NCBI RefSeq assembly: GCF_032854445.1 | Contig: NC_088306.1 | Location: 28,059,764 to 28,123,763 of the forward strand | DNA from: Liolophura sinensis | Taxonomy: Eukaryota; Mollusca; Polyplacophora; Chitonida; Chitonidae | Length of the DNA: 64,000 nucleotides | Direction: 5' to 3' | In this document: positions 35,701 through 43,789 of the stretch, one piece after another | How positions within the stretch are numbered: position 1 is the stretch's first letter | How the letters are laid out: each line of letters starts with the position of its first letter | Position numbers and translations under genes: made by a program | The notes under the pieces: model-generated | What the model was told of the DNA's origin: nothing | The model's database searches: none | The model's input: the letters and a program-made list of their open reading frames with translations, nothing else

Positions 35701-37747
35701 CTACATTGGTTGGATTGGCCAATTTCAGGGCTTCACAAAAGGTATAATTATATCAGTTAATACAGGATACTGGATTCAGAATATGCTTGAAGAAACATCT
35801 TGCAAACATGCAAAAAGGTTGATGAATTACAGTGTGATTGGTCAAATGCGTGTTCTTGATTGACAGGTCAAAAAGGTCTATTGACTTACCCATGCAGGTG
35901 ACTCCACTCTTGACGGTACAGGAGGCCATGTAGGTGGATCTGGGGGGTGAGGAAATGACTGTACAGCTGGTGTTAGAGCTACAGGTGTACAGCCAGGGTT
36001 CCATCTGGTAACAGAACCGGCAGGTAAACTCACGGGTAAAGGTGCGGTTTCCCTGAGAGAGAAAAACACACATGTACACACCAGAGCCAGGTTTCTACCA
36101 GGTAATAGAACCGGAGGGTAAACTCACAAGTAAAGGTGCAGTTTCCCTAAGAGAGTGAAAAACACACATGTACACACCAGAGACCGGGTTCTATCAGGTA
36201 ACAGAACCGACAGGTAAGCTCACAAGTAAAAGTGCAGTTCCCTGAGACAAAAACACACACATACACACCAGATCCAGGGTTCTATCATGTAAACAGAAGC
36301 TGCAAGTAAACTCATAGGTAAATGTGCATTTCGTTCGAGAGACAAAAACATACATGCACGCACCACAGCTAATAGAACCAGCAGATAATCTTATGGGAAA
36401 CTCACTGGGAAACTCAGTGTAAAATATGGAAAGGTGTCAAACCAGACTGTGCGAGAACCATCGGAATGTGTCATTTTCCATTCTGCATTTGAAAACGTCA
36501 TTTGCTGCAACTTGAAAACATGACAGTCTCCATTATTTATTTCATGTTTTACCCCATACTGGACAAAAATTCACTGCTGGTCAGACTGGCTGTCAGTTTT
36601 ATGAGTGGCCACATATACCTTTAGACAAAACTGCAGATTTACACAGGGTCAATAACACTGACATATTCAATCTCTAACCAAGACTTACAACGCACTATAC
36701 TGAAATTGAATTCTTTGCCAGGATTACCTGTTGACAGAATCGGAGATATAAACTGAGCCAGTTATGGTGAAAATTTCAAACTTTAATCAAGACTTACAAC
36801 ACACGGTACTGGATCCTTGACAGTACAGCTGATGGCGTCCAGCTTGCCATACACACAGCTGGTATTGAATCCACACGTCAAACATTCCTGGCTGAGGTCT
36901 GAACACACTGCACCGTCGGGACAGTATTCGGACGGATTGTCAACTGTCACCTGTGTGCTGGTCGTGAAACTGTCTGTTGTCATAGCAGATGAATTATCTG
37001 CATTATCTGACCCCAGGTCTTGCGTCGGGAGAACACTTGGTTCTATTGAAACAAAACATGTAGCCAATAAGATATTATCAAGATGTTGATTAGGCCAGTA
37101 CATGAATCGTCAGTTCCTCATGAACTAGCGCATACAACAGACGTGCCACACGCGATCATTAATTATCAGTTTACAATGAGAACGTGTAAATTTGAAGAAA
37201 TTGTTACCGGTACAGAATTATGATTTAATACAGGGTTGGCTTAAAAAATCAGTCGATTGTTAGTCAAAGCCCCGAATTATGTCACCAAAAGCTGCGTGAT
37301 CTCGTGAGACTTCAGAAATGCTGATTTGGCTTATTATTCATTGAAGAATCTGCTTTTTGCAACAAACACCAGAAAAGGTTGTGAGCGACGATGAAAGGCC
37401 CCAACTTTGTCTTAATAACTTCCTCTAGTGACTCTCACTATAAACCACATGACAACAACCTCGACTTAAAAACTCACCCACTGTTTCCCACGTTAATTAA
37501 TACACTGTTTCTGGAGGTGTGATATACATCAGTCGGTGATTTTGATCAAGCTAATACTAGTGTACCGCATATTTGTCGTCTCTTTGTTTACGTGTCGAAA
37601 AGTGAACCCTGAATAATACAGAACAACATTGATTAATCGTAACTTACCTTCGGTCAGGTCTGTTGTCGGTGATGTGGCATTGTGCCATTGAATAAGAACA
37701 TTTATGAGGACATAAAGTATGACACTTGCTTTAGAGACCATCCCCAT
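32605..37747 (-). CDS. TM2D3: TM2 domain-containing protein 3
   Basis: Five coding exons (37,747-37,648; 37,042-36,798; 36,052-35,890; 34,014-33,939; 32,779-32,605) join in phase into 253 codons including the stop. That is 252 residues, close to the family's usual length. In order: an N-terminal signal peptide (SVILYVLINVLI); a Thr/Ser-rich linker; a cysteine-rich luminal or extracellular region with N-glycosylation sequons (CLTCGFNTSC, then TCRFCYQM, then SCTVKSGVTC, then CNWTSGYRW); and the TM2 domain, two helices around the conserved DRF (residues 204-206), with LFSFGGLGVWTLVDVILIAI as the second. The C-terminus GYIGPSDGTLYM matches the family. The fly orthologue, almondex, is needed maternally for Notch signalling, and human TM2D3 variants are linked to Alzheimer disease risk. 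I chose the ATG at 37,747; a second in-frame Met lies two codons later. The introns contain tandem copies of the gene's own splice-site regions. Confidence 0.96.
32955..33110 (-). mobile_element. SINE B fragment in TM2D3 intron 4
   Basis: Reverse-oriented tail of family B: acttaacaattttacagtca, tatgacgacaaagagtcatt, then tgtggcagggtgagtccatg and accactgaag, in the order expected on the minus strand. The head is absent. Confidence 0.8.
33460..33830 (+). mobile_element. SINE B, the fullest copy
   Basis: A tRNA-like head (cttaaaggttagagcgttca, then acaaacctagg as the B-box region), the body (ctgctgcctcgacgctcagc, actgagaggttagggcaagg, gattgggtggggtgtcatgt, catgatacttcagtggcggc) and the tail (catataactgaaaaattgtt, aagtacgatgttaaacc, then attcatttattcattt). 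It lies antisense within TM2D3 intron 4. Confidence 0.9.
33939..34014 (-). CDS. TM2D3: TM2D3 exon 4: CNWT..GYRW segment
   Basis: A 76-base exon easy to miss. The acceptor is aattttctattc-side on the plus strand and reads ttttcag|GG on the minus strand; the donor is AG|gtacat. Phase 1 in, phase 2 out. It encodes NRKFYKKLPCNWTSGYRWST followed by ALAL, the conserved bridge from the Cys-rich region into the first TM2 helix. Confidence 0.95.
34241..34286 (-). mobile_element. Short SINE A tail remnant
   Basis: Only tttatttatttgactgatta plus gtgttttatgtcgtactta remains, which matches the extreme 3' end of family A on the minus strand. Confidence 0.5.
34290..35160. other. TM2D3 intron 3, unassigned sequence
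   Basis: Intronic sequence without recognised exon. The block at 34,300-34,700 (gtgaacgtaaagtcagccta onward) has no second copy in the window; it might be a single copy of an interspersed repeat, which I cannot test. Confidence 0.4.
35165..35300 (+). mobile_element. SINE A 3' half joined to repeat X
   Basis: Preserved body and tail (ggatggtcgtgggtttcccc, ccgagctctgcccggtttcc, then ataagtgaaatattcttgag). The tail runs without a break into repeat X. The same junction occurs at 63.73 kb. Confidence 0.88.
35300..35437 (+). repeat. Dispersed repeat X, copy 2
   Basis: Starts tttattaactctaacattta, then caaatgatctaaaatttcgt, ccatgactattctcc, ggattatgaaagttataaag and ends caccaaaattaatatttt. Closely similar to 63,730-63,866. 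Confidence 0.8.
35605..35760. repeat. Dispersed repeat, copy in TM2D3 intron 3
   Basis: Partner of 31,800-31,965: accctaattcctcagcc, gcatgtgaaagaacaactta, gctgcaatttaagcag, tttcattttggagacacagc and ggcttcacaaaaggtataat. Confidence 0.65.
35890..36052 (-). CDS. TM2D3: TM2D3 exon 3: central Cys-rich region
   Basis: The acceptor is tttttctctctcag and the donor is G|gtaagt, phase 0 in and phase 1 out. It encodes GNRTFTREFTCRFCYQMEPW, then LYTCSSNTSC, and ends CTVKSGVTCM. It has family-typical cysteine spacing and two sequons. Confidence 0.96.
35996..36420 (-). repeat. Tandem copies of TM2D3 exon 3 start and acceptor
   Basis: A unit made of the first half of exon 3 plus about 35 bp of its upstream intron is repeated about 4.5 times. 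The anchor agaacc or its variant occurs at 36,013, 36,107, 36,203, 36,295 and 36,374, so the period is 92-96 bp and shorter at the end. The first unit is the real exon. The next copy keeps tctcttag plus an open frame (GNCTFTCEFTLRFYYL); the third has lost one base and is frameshifted; the rest decay. Confidence 0.92.
36664..36814 (-). repeat. Duplicated donor region of TM2D3 exon 2
   Basis: The real exon-intron edge on the plus strand (atcaagacttacaacacacg near 36,787) has a second version about 112 bp away in the intron (accaagacttacaacgcact near 36,678). The intron copy still contains a consensus-like gtaagtc on the minus strand. Confidence 0.7.
36798..37042 (-). CDS. TM2D3: TM2D3 exon 2: Thr/Ser linker and first Cys cluster
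   Basis: The acceptor is ttttgtttcaatag and the donor is GTT|gtaagt, phase 1 in and phase 0 out. It encodes a linker (SSAMTTDSFTTSTQVTVDN), then CPDGAVCSDLSQECLTCGF and NTSCVYGKLDAISCTVKDP. The Cys-rich end is clearly TM2D3; the linker is variable across the family. Confidence 0.95.
37648..37747 (-). CDS. TM2D3: TM2D3 exon 1: signal peptide
   Basis: Starts ATGGGGATGGTC on the minus strand and ends ACCGAAG|gtaagtt in phase 1. It encodes a signal peptide of about 25 residues (MGMVSKASVILYVLINVLIQ) followed by WHNATSPTTDLTE. The reading frame continues four codons upstream to a GTG, which I do not use as a start. Confidence 0.9.
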
Positions 37748-38585
37748 CCTGCTATACACTCAGTAATGACATCCTGTCAATTTCTTTTCGAGGCAGCGAT
37801 GCTCGCCAGGTACTTGCTCTCGCTGTTCTCGCCGCTCTCGCCAGACGGCGCTACCGTAACAGTAGTGAACTTCCGTGCATACTCCCCACAGCGCACGTTC
37901 TGCCCTCGATCCTCTGCAGCAAATTTACACGTGACTATCATGGCAGTTAACTCTTGACTTTCCAACTTACATGTAGATGATTTATTTATTTGATTGGTAC
38001 TTGAAGCCGTACTCCTGATCACTTTTCCTAAAATGCATGATTTCAAAATTCACCACCCTGCGGAGCCCCGCTCCCATTCTTTTTTGTTCTTTTTCATTTC
38101 ACATGCCAAACGTAGCCTACACATATTTTAAAATAAAAATAGAAAAATAAAACATGAAAAAATTAAAATAAGAAGTGATACAGGTATGAAATGCTGCAGA
38201 TAATTGTGTTTTTTCCCCCGGAGGTGGTAAGGTGCTCCATATTTTAAAAGAGAGGAAGTACCGGCTGCCGCCATATAGGCCTAGGAACCTACAAGTTGTT
38301 TTGTTTGTTTTTTTTTGTTGTTTTTTTCTCTCTCTCAATTAGGCCAAAGTACTCAACACTGCGTTTTCTTGGGTGTCCAGCAATACTCCTAGTAAGTGTG
38401 AATGCTAGTTTCTCACCAGCTATAACACGCACCATAGAGACTATAACGCAGATTCTATCATAACATGCATAAGCTGTGGCGCAAAAGTCCCTCTTTTCCT
38501 TATAACGACGATTCACTAAAGCGTTCATGAAAATTGCATGTGAGCCTACCCATTCCAGAGTAAGTCGAGGCTTGTTTTTTTTGTT
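37748..38585. other. TM2D3 5' flank
   Basis: Likely 5' UTR and promoter of TM2D3 (minus strand). The first 200 bp (37,760-37,960) are richer in G and C than the surroundings and include CpGs, as in broad TATA-less promoters. No TATA box was seen. Beyond 38,000 the sequence is A/T-rich without a gene. Confidence 0.4.
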
Positions 38586-38587
38586 TA

Positions 38588-38822
38588 CTTATTTATTTAA
38601 TTGGAGCTTTACGCCGTACTCCAGAATATGTCACTTATACGATGGCGGCCAGTTTTAGGCCTATGGTGGGAAGAAACCGGACAGAGCCCGGGAAACCCCA
38701 CTACAATCTGCAAGTTTGCTGGAAGCCATTCCCACGTACGAGAGGAAAGGAAGCCACCATGAGCTAAACCTGAACTCCCAATGATAACATTGCCCTCCGC
38801 TGGAACGCTAACCACCAGGGGT
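38588..38822 (-). mobile_element. SINE A, diverged but near full length
   Basis: Order on the minus strand is intact: head remnant (gttagcgttccagcg), ggtttagctcatggtggctt, ctgtccggtttcttcccacc, then gtataagtgacatattctgg and the AAATAAATAA end. Several indels. Confidence 0.85.
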
Positions 38823-38824
38823 CG

Positions 38825-39345
38825 ATTGCACAAAGTAATTTCTGATTTAAGTCAAAATTTAGAACCTCTTCACAATGCTTTGTTTCTGATATTAGAAGCT
38901 GAAATTTGGACATATTGGACATAAGATAACATTGATGAAGTGGACACATTGGTGAGGTGGACACAATTTTTAATTTCTAAAGTACCAGTAAGTTTTAAGA
39001 TTGTATTTCAAATTTTAACTTAAGTCAGAAATGAAGCCCCGAATGAATTTTAATTTTAACAGATGAATTTTTGGAGTGTAGCCCAGGCTGTATATAAACG
39101 ATATAGGCCTATATATGATGATGAGAACTTGAGGAAGTGATGTATACTCATACACACATACTCAAACTCATACACACATACTCATACCTACATGTATGCT
39201 CATACATGCTCATACATATATACCCATACATATACTCAACGCATACTCATTTATACTCACAATTTATATTTTCTTTGTTCTATAAGAAGCCGAAATTTGT
39301 TACGTATTGACGAAATGAAACGTGTTGAGTTGGGAGGTGGAAAGA
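38825..39345. other. Intergenic, AT-rich
   Basis: No gene. A loose catactcatacacacatact-like repeat occurs at 39,140-39,260. Confidence 0.45.
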
Positions 39346-39690
39346 GTGAGTGAGTGCTTGGGGTTTAACGTCGTACTCAACAATTTTTCAGTCATATGAC
39401 GACGAAGGAATCCTTAGGGTGCATGTGCGTGTAATGTGCCTCCTTGTTGCAGGACGGATTTCCACCGCTCTTTTATCTAGTGCTGCTTCGCTTAAGCGAC
39501 TTACCGAAAGCAAGTAAGCCGCCCCGCCTGAGCCATTATACTGATACGGGTCAACCAGTCGTTGCACTATCACCTTCATGCTGAACGCCAAGCGAGGAAG
39601 TTACAACTTTCTCTTTTAAAGTCTTAGGTGTGATTCGACCCAGGATTGATCCTGGATCTACCGGTCCCGAGGGAGGTGGAAAGAAGTGGC
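39346..39690 (-). mobile_element. SINE B subfamily, full-length copy
   Basis: On the minus strand it runs from a B-box-like end (ggatcaatcctgggtcgaat) through cctcgcttggcgttcagcat, gactggttgacccgtatcag and tataatggctcaggcgggg to the tail catatgactgaaaaattgtt, gagtacgacgttaaacccca, agcactcactcactc. The layout matches SINE B near 33.5 kb with a different central block. Confidence 0.85.
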
Positions 39691-39699
39691 ATAATGCTT

Positions 39700-40515
39700 G
39701 GAAAGTGGGCGACTCGTGATACACGTGACAAATAAATAAATAAATTAGAATAAACTCAAAGAAATGCATTGTTTAAAGATGCTTGAATTTTTGTAGATCG
39801 TAATAAGCATTATTGTCCAACCTAGTGCATTATTTATTCATTTCTGGGGTTTATTTATTTATTTATTTAATCATTAATTCCATTTCAGCAGGCGATCTCG
39901 GCGTGGAGAAGGAACATGAGATTTGGTAGAAATTCCTGCTCGCTTCCCCCAGATCTTTATGTAAAGCACTGTGTATAGGACTGACATGATCAAAGCTTTG
40001 CCTACCAATTAAATATCGATACAGTTTCAGATCCAGATGTCTCACACGTACAGAATCGGTTGTCTGTAACGGATCACAATTCCTCACGGATAATTATCGG
40101 AAGAGTATACCTTGCTTGTAATTACCTTGGTGCAAGTTGTCTCGCTCCTTATTAAACGTATAAGAGGCAGTGTCTAATACTAGAGCCACCCATTTCAAGC
40201 TAAGTAGCATTTAACACGCCTCTTTAAACCATAATTTCACCAACAGAGACACGTTTTAGCTAAATCTGTTATGTAACGGAACGGGCTGTAGTCTTTAGAC
40301 AGTCTTGTTCGTAATCAACCGTTACTAATAGAAGCAAAGAGCTATTGCCGGTGGAGAATTCGCGGCTGCGAGTAATACAAGAATAGACTGTCATTTGAAG
40401 TACATGTATGTGAATCTGTACATGCGCTTGAGGATACAAAGGGATTAGCAAAACTATAGTATAACATTTCTACGATGGAAGTTTTAAACGATTTTGAAAG
40501 CATGCATACCTCAAT
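39700..40515. other. Intergenic, nothing recognised
   Basis: AT-rich with a short ttatttatttatt run near 39,850. No exon or repeat family was recognised. Confidence 0.4.
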
Positions 40516-40519
40516 TGAT

Positions 40520-40650
40520 GTATTCATTTAATTGCTGTTTTACACCGTACTCAAGAATTTTTCACTTATTGGCCTAATACAGTGGCCAGCATTTTTGTGG
40601 CCAAGCCCAGGAGAAACACAAGACCATCAGCAGATTGCTGAATCACGAAG
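40520..40650 (-). mobile_element. Degenerate SINE A
   Basis: Tail and body remnants on the minus strand: aattgctgttttacaccgta, ctcaagaatttttcacttat, gtggccagcatttttgtggc, then accatcagcagattgctg. Confidence 0.7.
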
Positions 40651-42215
40651 CACACGAAGCGTGGGCTCAATTCCAGGCTAGGACAATGAATCTGTGCATT
40701 CCCCCGCATTCACTATGCTCATGTGGGGCCGTGGTGACAGTTAATACAAGAGGTGAAGGCTCTCGTACTGCATGCTCAAATCTTACGTGCGTTGAAGATC
40801 ACTTTTCGTCCACCAATATGGTATAAAAACCTGTCAGTTATTTGCCAAAGGTCGGTGGTTCACACCGGGACTGCGGCTTTCTCCACCTATGCATAAAACT
40901 TACTACCATCGCATATTAGGGAAAGTTCGTGTGTATGATGTTAAACAAACAATTAATAACCCAATGCATATATAGAGCAACAAAATTTAAAACATATGCT
41001 GAAATAATTGATCAGTCAATCAATCAATGTTCACACCAATCAATCAATCAGTCCATGAAACACATTTGGCGCAGATTCAGCCTCAGGCTTGAAATGGCTG
41101 ATGTTTCCGAACAGAAGTAAGTTCGATGAACTTTCGAAAAATCTGTTCTTCGACAATCAAATTTTACTAAATGTAGCAAGAAATGGATCAATCAAACTGT
41201 TACTTCATTCAATCGAATCAATAGATCAATCAATTAATAAATTAACGTTGAACTGAAACCCGTAGGGCACAAACTTGCCAGCGCCCGGAAGCTTTCATAG
41301 GTGGATAATCAGGGAGCCATCGAGCCTCGCCAGCTCAGTGTCTAAAAAGTCTAAACCAGCGAGAGCCGGTTTCGAAGGCACCACCTCATTAATCAGAGAT
41401 TTGTTCTACCACCACTTAATAAGTGTTAGGGTTCTGTGAGTTAAAATCCATATTATCATAAAGGAACTGGCTAAAGCATTTATCAATAACGACAAATCAT
41501 GCAAAAATCAAAAAGCCAATCATAGAGTTCATTGACAAGATGTTTATTTACATTATTTACATTCACTGATATACAAATCCAGAAAAGATAAAAAAAAATG
41601 ATGGAAATACAGATGTATAAATATTCTATTCATTACCAAGTCGTGTTAAACGTTAAAAACAATTATATAGAATGGAATGTAAGTATTTATACTCGTAAAC
41701 AGTGGGGTAAAGACAACAATATTATTTCTTGGTTTCGTGTAATTAAACTGTTGGAGAGTATTGAAATAACTCAGTGATATATTTAAACAAACATCAGGCT
41801 GATAATGGGTTATTCCAGAATTAATCCAGGCGCCCCAACCCCTACAGTCAATTGCTACCCCATCCCTTAACTTTAGAAGTTCAGATGACATTTTTTGAGT
41901 ATGTTTGTGGGTATTTCGATAATAAGAAATCCATTTCTTTCTGCATTTCTTTTAGAAAAATAGGGCGCATAGTATAAGCAAGTTTGTTTTGAAAAGATTA
42001 TCAATAAAAAATCATGGACTCCTGGCAACCAACAATTTTTAGAAGCTCCTGCGAGTTACATCTGTAACTGGCTAAGCATATCGATCCTTTCATATAAGGT
42101 ACGTAGCTCTCACTTCCAATAAACTAACGTAAATGTACTTACACAGACACAACCTATTCTATAGTACTCAAAATGCCCTCTAAGAGATGATCTTGTTAGA
42201 GGCATTGTCTGGAAG
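40650..42215. other. Intergenic 3' of the bHLH gene
   Basis: No gene. 40,845-40,935 (ggtcggtggttcacaccggg to gatgttaaac) looks like another tRNA-derived relic. Short tcaatcaatcaat repeats occur at 41,015-41,050. Minus-strand ATTAAA at 42,227-42,222 (44 bp after the stop of the bHLH gene) and AATAAA at 41,548-41,543 are candidate polyadenylation signals. Confidence 0.4.
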
Positions 42216-42270
42216 TCATTCTTTAATCGGCAAGGTTCGAATCCAGCTCCTGCATTGAACTAATTTTGGT

Positions 42271-43365
42271 TCAGTCAAGAGAATGCATCGAGAGGCCGCC
42301 ATTGTCACACTGTTTGAAACTTTTAGACTGGCCATCATTGCCAGAGTAATCAAAGTTCGTCGCAGGTCGGAATTTGGATTGTTGGTTCTCACCGTGAATG
42401 GAATAAGCTGAGAAGTTGTAGTCGCTGTCAGTGGCAGAATTCCCGTAAGGTGACGAATAGCCGGAGGCAAAGTGACTTCTCAGGAATGTTGATGCGGCCG
42501 AAAAGATATCGGGGGATTCCCCACCAAAGTAAGCAGCCGTGGGTACAGACTGATGTTGTGAATTGCCCCTAAGATATGCTGACGCAGCAAAAGCGTCCGG
42601 GGAATCCCCTAGAAGACGGTTGTCGGAACAGAAGGAATCTTCACTGGATTCACCGCTCGGGGTCCCCACAGATGATGGACCGGTCCATGCTGAGGGTCGA
42701 TATGGGGTCGCAGCAGCCATCGTGCTGTACATATTGGTGGGCAAAGATAAACCCCTTTCCGCCATGTCTCGTAGACTCAAGCGAGAAGGAGTTTCAGCAA
42801 AGTTGTCGAACGCCGACTGATCGCTGGTAGGGAAAATCCCACCATACGCGCCTTGTCCATAATTATATGGCGCTGGTCTTGCTGAAACGTATTCCTGCCT
42901 TGTCTTGGATCCCACCGGTGGATCTTTTTCCAAAAGGTCTGTTAGCGCAGCAATGTAGCTGATGGCCAGCCTCAGCGTCCTAATCTTAGAAAGACGACGA
43001 GATCCCAGACGAAACTGGTCCGGTATGCAACGTCTCAGACTATTCAAGGCGGCGTTAAAGCGATTCATTCTCAGTCGCTCCTGATAATTTGATCTCAGGC
43101 GTTTTTCTTCTTCTTCGGGGGTTTCCTCTTCATCGTTTGTGTCGTCTGGTCCGATTGGTTCATCAACAATGTGAAACCGCGCGCCAGTTTCGTCTCCGGA
43201 ATCCCCGTTCTCTGCCGTCCGCTTTCCGTTCAAATTCCTCTGATTATATTTTTTAACATTTCTTCTGGAGACAGAGTCTTCGCTTTTGTCAGAAAATAAG
43301 TCCGATGACTTGTTTGAACTTTCTTTCATGGCCTGTTGAGGCGTATTTTCACTCTTATCCTCCAT
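42271..43365 (-). CDS. Group A bHLH transcription factor
   Basis: One uninterrupted frame of 364 codons plus stop. I start at the ATG at 43,365 because its context is strong (GAAATGG); the frame itself continues 17 codons further, but only to a GTG. Residues 1-73 are charged and Ser-rich, then comes an acidic run (DDTNDEEETPEEEE). The bHLH domain lies at about residues 88-147: basic NYQERLRMNRFN, helix 1 AALNSLRRCIP, a long loop DQFRLGSRR, helix 2 LSKIRTLRLAISYIAALTDL. The E and R that contact the E-box core are kept. The C-terminal 200 residues are rich in Ser, Pro, Tyr and Ala, like an activation domain. Helix 2 looks most like HAND and the related Fer, Twist and BHLHA9 groups, while helix 1 (NAAL.SLR) resembles neurogenin, so I leave the subfamily open. 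Likely role: nuclear, E-box-binding as a dimer with an E-protein, controlling cell-type specification. Confidence 0.93.
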   Translation of the reverse strand: MEDKSENTPQQAMKESSNKSSDLFSDKSEDSVSRRNVKKYNQRNLNGKRTAENGDSGDETGARFHIVDEPIGPDDTNDEEETPEEEEKRLRSNYQERLRMNRFNAALNSLRRCIPDQFRLGSRRLSKIRTLRLAISYIAALTDLLEKDPPVGSKTRQEYVSARPAPYNYGQGAYGGIFPTSDQSAFDNFAETPSRLSLRDMAERGLSLPTNMYSTMAAATPYRPSAWTGPSSVGTPSGESSEDSFCSDNRLLGDSPDAFAASAYLRGNSQHQSVPTAAYFGGESPDIFSAASTFLRSHFASGYSSPYGNSATDSDYNFSAYSIHGENQQSKFRPATNFDYSGNDGQSKSFKQCDNGGLSMHSLD

Positions 43366-43650
43366 TTCGGTAAGTGATGGCGATACGTCTTTATCTAGTT
43401 CCGGGACACGATGCACAAATGTCAGAGTACAGCAGTTCTCGGATTAATAATTCTAAATAAAAAGCAAACGATCCTTGAAAACACAGCCTGAAATTTCAAC
43501 TTCAGTTAACGAGGAAGACGTATTATACACGCAATTGCCGTTTGACAATTCAGATTTTTGGTACAGCCAAACACTGTAGTAATCCACGCTGCACTCTGTC
43601 AACTGTTGTACGTACATGTACATTGATTTCCACTGGACTGTTTTCTGGGG

Positions 43651-43658
43651 TATATATA
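43651..43658 (-). promoter_or_regulatory. Candidate TATA box of the bHLH gene
   Basis: Palindromic TATATATA in the context ggtatatatacccc on the minus strand, about 285 bp upstream of the chosen ATG. That would give a 5' UTR of about 255 bases. Position and composition are plausible; there is no other evidence. Confidence 0.35.
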
Positions 43659-43789
43659 CCTGATGAAGTGGCAGTAATTCGACACGGTTTTTGACTAATT
43701 CCTCTTTGGCGGGTGATGTACAACAGAACACGGTGTCCCTTGTTTCAGCAGCGGTCATTAAAATGTCGCCTGAGGACGCCATTGTTATA

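Noticed and set aside
42563-42830. Plus-strand frames of 84-85 codons
   Set aside because: They are antisense to the bHLH coding region and have no independent support.
43366-43416. Start of the bHLH protein 17 codons further upstream
   Set aside because: The first codon there is GTG, not ATG; the ATG at 43,365 has a strong context.
43453-43782. 109-codon minus-strand frame upstream of the bHLH gene
   Set aside because: It overlaps the likely promoter and 5' UTR, has no recognisable domain and ends in stops before the bHLH frame.
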